A program made the translations under genes and the position numbers. From Streptacidiphilus carbonis (GTDB taxonomy: Bacteria; Actinomycetota; Actinomycetes; Streptomycetales; Streptomycetaceae), in NCBI RefSeq assembly GCF_000787775.1, contig NZ_BBPM01000017.1, forward strand, positions 1-41,852: a DNA stretch of 41,852 bases, read 5' to 3'. Below are positions 39,308 to 41,852 of this stretch, one piece after another. How positions within the stretch are numbered: position 1 is the first letter of the stretch; every line of letters starts with the position of its first letter. The notes under the pieces are model-generated. The model was given only the letters and a program-made list of their open reading frames with translations, did no database searches and was not told the origin of the DNA.

Positions 39308-40636
39308 CTAGACGTACCTCCAGCCGTCGCCGGTCCGGGCGCGTTGCCCGACGCCGGTGGCGATGGCCTCGCGGTAGCGCTCGGCGGTGAGTTCGGCGGC
39401 GCGCTCCCAGGTGAACCGGGCCAGCACCCGCTCGCGTCCGGCGGCGCCGATCCTGGCCCGCAGTTCGGCGTCGTCCAGCAGCCGGCCCAGTGCCACCGCG
39501 AGCGCTCCGGCGTCGCCCGGGGGCACGGCCAGGCAGGTCTCGCCGTCGGCGCCGGAGACCTCGGGGATCGCGCCGCCGGTGGTGGCGACCAGCGGGGTGC
39601 CGGTGGCCATCGCCTCGGCGGCGGGCAGCGAGAAGCCCTCGTAGAGGGAGGGCACGCAGGCGACCTCGGCGCTGCGCACCAGGTCGACGAACTCCTGGTC
39701 GTCGATGCCGCCGCGGAACTCCACCGCGCCCTCCAGGCCGAGCCTGCGGATCGCGTCGGCCACCGGCCCGTCCTCGCGCCGCCGGCCGACCACGACCAGG
39801 TGCGCCTCACGCTCGGTGCGGACCTTGGCCAGCGCTTCGACCAGGTGGACCAGGCCCTTGAGCGGGACGTCCGCGCTGGAGGTGGTGACGATGCGTCCGG
39901 GCACTACCGGCACCGACGGGTCCGGCGACCAGAGCCGGACGTCCGCGCCGATCGGCACCACATGGATCCGCTCGGGGCGCACGCCGAGGTGCTCGCTGAT
40001 CTCCCGGCCGGAGCTCTGCGAGACCGTCAGGATCGAGTCCAGCCGCTGGGCGACCCGGCGCTGCATCCGGGTGAAGCCGTACCAGCGGCGCACCGACAGC
40101 TGCTTGAGCGGGCCCTCGGCGGCGGCGAGGTCCAACTCCCGGTCCACGGTGACCGGGTGGTGGATGGTGGTGACCAGCGGGAAGCCGATGCGCTCCAGGC
40201 CGAGCAGGCCGTAGCCGAGGGTCTGGTTGTCGTGCACGACGTCGTAGCGGCCACGGTGCCGGGCCAGGTGGCGACGGGCCCGCATGCTGAAGGTCAGCGG
40301 CTCGGGGAAGCCGCCGGTGCGCATGGTGGCGTACTCGACCACGTCGGCGAGGCTGCGGTACTCGCCGAGGCGGGGATTGCGGAACGGGTCGGGCTGCCGG
40401 TACAGGTCCAGGCTGGCGATCTCGGTGAACGAGAGCCTGCCCCGTTCGACCTGGTCCAGCACCGGGTACGGCTGGCCGCCCAGCACCTCGACGTCATGGC
40501 CGAGCCGGGCCAGCTCGCGGGAGAGGTGACGGACGTAGACACCCTGCCCACCACAGAAGGGGTTGCCCTTGTAGGAGAGCAACGCGATCCGCAGCGGCCG
40601 GTCAGCGGGCGCGTGGCCCCGCACGGCACTGGTCAC
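39308..40636 (-). CDS. GT4 family glycosyltransferase
   Basis: A 442-residue GT-B retaining glycosyltransferase. The N-terminal domain has RIALLSYKGNPFCGGQGVYV with the acceptor-side Gly-rich loop. The C-terminal domain has SSADVPLKGLVHLVEALAKV and the EX7E motif EGFSLPAAE, followed by AMATGTPLVATTGGAIPEV, which binds the nucleotide-sugar. It is cytoplasmic and probably acts on a lipid or small-molecule acceptor. The GTG start at 40636 follows GAGGAGAAG. A KstR-type operator lies 47 bp upstream, so this operon may be co-regulated with sterol catabolism. Confidence 0.93.
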   Translation of the reverse strand: MTSAVRGHAPADRPLRIALLSYKGNPFCGGQGVYVRHLSRELARLGHDVEVLGGQPYPVLDQVERGRLSFTEIASLDLYRQPDPFRNPRLGEYRSLADVVEYATMRTGGFPEPLTFSMRARRHLARHRGRYDVVHDNQTLGYGLLGLERIGFPLVTTIHHPVTVDRELDLAAAEGPLKQLSVRRWYGFTRMQRRVAQRLDSILTVSQSSGREISEHLGVRPERIHVVPIGADVRLWSPDPSVPVVPGRIVTTSSADVPLKGLVHLVEALAKVRTEREAHLVVVGRRREDGPVADAIRRLGLEGAVEFRGGIDDQEFVDLVRSAEVACVPSLYEGFSLPAAEAMATGTPLVATTGGAIPEVSGADGETCLAVPPGDAGALAVALGRLLDDAELRARIGAAGRERVLARFTWERAAELTAERYREAIATGVGQRARTGDGWRYV

Positions 40637-40682
40637 CTTGGATTCTTCTCCTCTGTCAGCGGCTGCCTCGGTCAGGGTAATC

Positions 40683-40696
40683 TAGAACACGTTCCA
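40683..40696. promoter_or_regulatory. KstR-type operator 3
   Basis: TAGAACACGTTCCA fits TNNAACNNGTTNNA at every fixed position. It lies between the divergent glycosyltransferase operon and the kstR-like gene, and TAATCT (40678-40683) overlaps it as a plus-strand -10 candidate, so autoregulation is likely. Confidence 0.68.
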
Positions 40697-40842
40697 ATGA
40701 TGCAGCGCATGGAGCCCCTGAGATTACCGGCCCGTAGCTTTCGGCTCCGGAGCAGGGCTGGTGATTCGCGCCACCCGTGGTGTCTGCGCCATCATTCGGA
40801 ACACCGACAGCACAGCGCCGACAGCACGACGACCCAGACGGG

Positions 40843-41448
40843 GTGAGCGACCTGACCACCAACCCCAGGCCGCCGGCCGCGCCGCCGCTCACCGAGCGGC
40901 AGGAGGCCCGACGCCGCCGGATCCTGCACACGGCGGCCCAGCTCGCCTCCCGCGGGGGCTTCGACGCCGTGCAGATGCGCGAAGTCGCCGAGAGCTCGGG
41001 CGTCGCTCTGGGCACGCTCTACCGCTACTTCCCCTCCAAGGTGCACCTGCTGGTCGCCACCATGCAGGACCAGCTCCAGCTGATGCAGTCACAGCTGCGC
41101 AAGCACCCGCCCTCCGCGACCGACCCGGGCGCCCGGGTCACCGAGACGCTGATGGGCACCTTCCGCGGGCTGCAGCGCGAGCCGCAGTTGGCCGAGGCCA
41201 TGGTCCGGGCGCTGACCTTCGCCGACCGCTCGGTGAGCGCCGAAGTGGACCAGGTCAGTCGGCTCACCGCGGTGCTGATCACCGAGGCGATGGCGTTGGA
41301 CCACCCGCTGAGCCGCGACCAGTTGGCCGCGGTGCGGGTGATCGAGCACACCTGGCACTCGGCGCTGGTCACCTGGCTGAGCGGGCGCGCCTCGATCGCG
41401 CAGGTGCGGATCGATCTGGAGACGGCCTGCAAGCTGCTCGCGGAGTAG
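40843..41448 (+). CDS. kstR: TetR family regulator, KstR-like
   Basis: A 201-residue TetR repressor. The HTH region QARRRRILHTAAQLASRGGF, AVQMREVAESSGVALGTLYR and YFPSKVHLLVATM, and the ligand domain REPQLAEAMVRALTFADRSV plus AEVDQVSRL, closely follow mycobacterial KstR. KstR represses the cholesterol-catabolism regulon and is released by a 3-oxosterol-CoA ester. Three matches to its operator lie in this window, one of them just upstream. GTG 40843 gives the usual length; GTG 40777 is an in-frame alternative and neither has a clear ribosome site. The ferredoxin gene converges on it. Confidence 0.85.
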   Translation: MSDLTTNPRPPAAPPLTERQEARRRRILHTAAQLASRGGFDAVQMREVAESSGVALGTLYRYFPSKVHLLVATMQDQLQLMQSQLRKHPPSATDPGARVTETLMGTFRGLQREPQLAEAMVRALTFADRSVSAEVDQVSRLTAVLITEAMALDHPLSRDQLAAVRVIEHTWHSALVTWLSGRASIAQVRIDLETACKLLAE

Positions 41449-41458
41449 CTGCCGTCGG

Positions 41459-41577
41459 TTTTCGGGTGCGGCATGAGCATGGCTTGTCGCGCAGTTCCCC
41501 GCGCCCATGGGGGCTGCAACTGAGCCACTGCGGGCGAGTTGCACTGTCCAGGGGCGCGGGGAACTGCGCGACAAGCC
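41459..41577. terminator. long inverted repeat between kstR and ferredoxin genes
   Basis: Arms 41482-41506 (starting GCTTGTCGCGCAGTTCCCCG) and 41552-41577 are near-perfect complements over about 25 bp, separated by 45 nt. The left 48 bp also match 17243-17293. It lies between convergent genes, so it probably works as a bidirectional terminator and belongs to a dispersed Streptomyces repeat family. Confidence 0.75.
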
Positions 41578-41615
41578 AGCAACGGTCCACACCTGAAAAA
41601 AGAACCGCACCCCCG

Positions 41616-41846
41616 TCAGTCCGGCGGAAAGACGGGCTCGCTGCTCCCGGCGAGCCGCAGGCGGATGGCCTCGACGGGACAGCTCTCGGCCGCTGCCAGC
41701 AGGGACTCCGCCGCGTCCGCCTCGTCCTCCACCGGATGCGACTGCCGCGCGGCGTCCAGCCGGAAGCCGTCCGGCGCCGAGGCCACGCAGAGCCCGGAGC
41801 CGATGCACACCGACCGGTCCACCTCCACCCGCCAGCGGTCCCCCAT
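41616..41846 (-). CDS. 3Fe-4S-type ferredoxin
   Basis: A 76-residue small ferredoxin. VCIGSGLCVASAPDGF and AAESCPVEAIRL give the CX5C...CP pattern of single-cluster 3Fe-4S ferredoxins that donate electrons to cytochromes P450 or to Rieske or acyl-CoA enzymes. Similar ferredoxins (FdxD type) occur in the mycobacterial sterol regulon. ATG 41846 is chosen over TTG 41849. The ribosome site would lie outside the window, so the start is provisional. Confidence 0.88.
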   Translation of the reverse strand: MGDRWRVEVDRSVCIGSGLCVASAPDGFRLDAARQSHPVEDEADAAESLLAAAESCPVEAIRLRLAGSSEPVFPPD

Positions 41847-41852
41847 CAACCC

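Noticed and set aside
1-41852. CRISPR arrays, tRNA genes, transposases, integrases
   Set aside because: None was recognised; repeats seen are short, local or terminator-like, and no recombinase-type protein is encoded.

Overview
The window looks like chromosome from a high-GC actinomycete close to Streptomyces, Kitasatospora or Streptacidiphilus. The evidence is very high third-position GC, many GTG starts, TAnnnT-type -10 boxes, a mycothiol-dependent enzyme family, an F420-type LLM oxidoreductase, and the conserved order NIF3 / zinc ribbon / RNase H-phosphatase known from Streptomyces and Mycobacterium. All calls come from reading the sequence; no database search was run.

Layout. (1) 0-2.4 kb: a sugar isomerase-like gene divergent from a DeoR-HTH/LacI-sensor regulator, with inverted and direct repeats between them. 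(2) 2.4-12.5 kb is accessory in character. It holds a divergent cluster with an R2K-like ATP-grasp protein, an 'ADP-ribosylation/crystallin J1' protein, a TARG1-like macrodomain and a DinB-fold protein; an unusual PRPP synthetase homologue; a frameshifted PD-(D/E)XK nuclease; a Fic toxin with an HTH-plus-VbhA-type antitoxin; the RNase P RNA gene rnpB (minus strand); a two-gene cassette of AlkB-like 2OG-Fe(II) dioxygenases; and a Uma2 nuclease. The dioxygenase cassette lies between intact rnpB and a second, diverged copy of the rnpB promoter and 5' end. This looks like an old insertion at rnpB and is the most unusual structure here. (3) 12.5-23.2 kb is mostly core: an RNB exonuclease, a secreted GH27 alpha-galactosidase, YaaA, the RNase H-phosphatase / zinc ribbon / NIF3 operon, an S9 peptidase and a small unknown gene.

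(4) 23.2-30 kb and 35-41.9 kb form a steroid or sterol side-chain catabolism locus: SDR, Zn-alcohol dehydrogenase, MaoC hydratase, SCP-x-type thiolase and a fused double acyl-CoA dehydrogenase, then an LLM oxidoreductase, a KstR-like TetR regulator and a 3Fe-4S ferredoxin. Three sites match the KstR operator pattern TNNAACNNGTTNNA. They lie before MaoC, before the acyl-CoA dehydrogenase, and between kstR and a glycosyltransferase operon. Two of them abut a second palindrome, CTGACGGTGnGTCAG, which suggests another TetR-type regulator on the same promoters. (5) Between these parts (30-35 kb) is a cell-envelope stretch: a methyltransferase, two proline/glutamine-rich membrane proteins and a membrane-anchored cell-wall amidase. 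At 37.3-40.6 kb a glycosyltransferase / methyltransferase / alpha-toroid operon reads away from kstR.

Long antisense and alternate-frame ORFs, typical of DNA this GC-rich, were left out.
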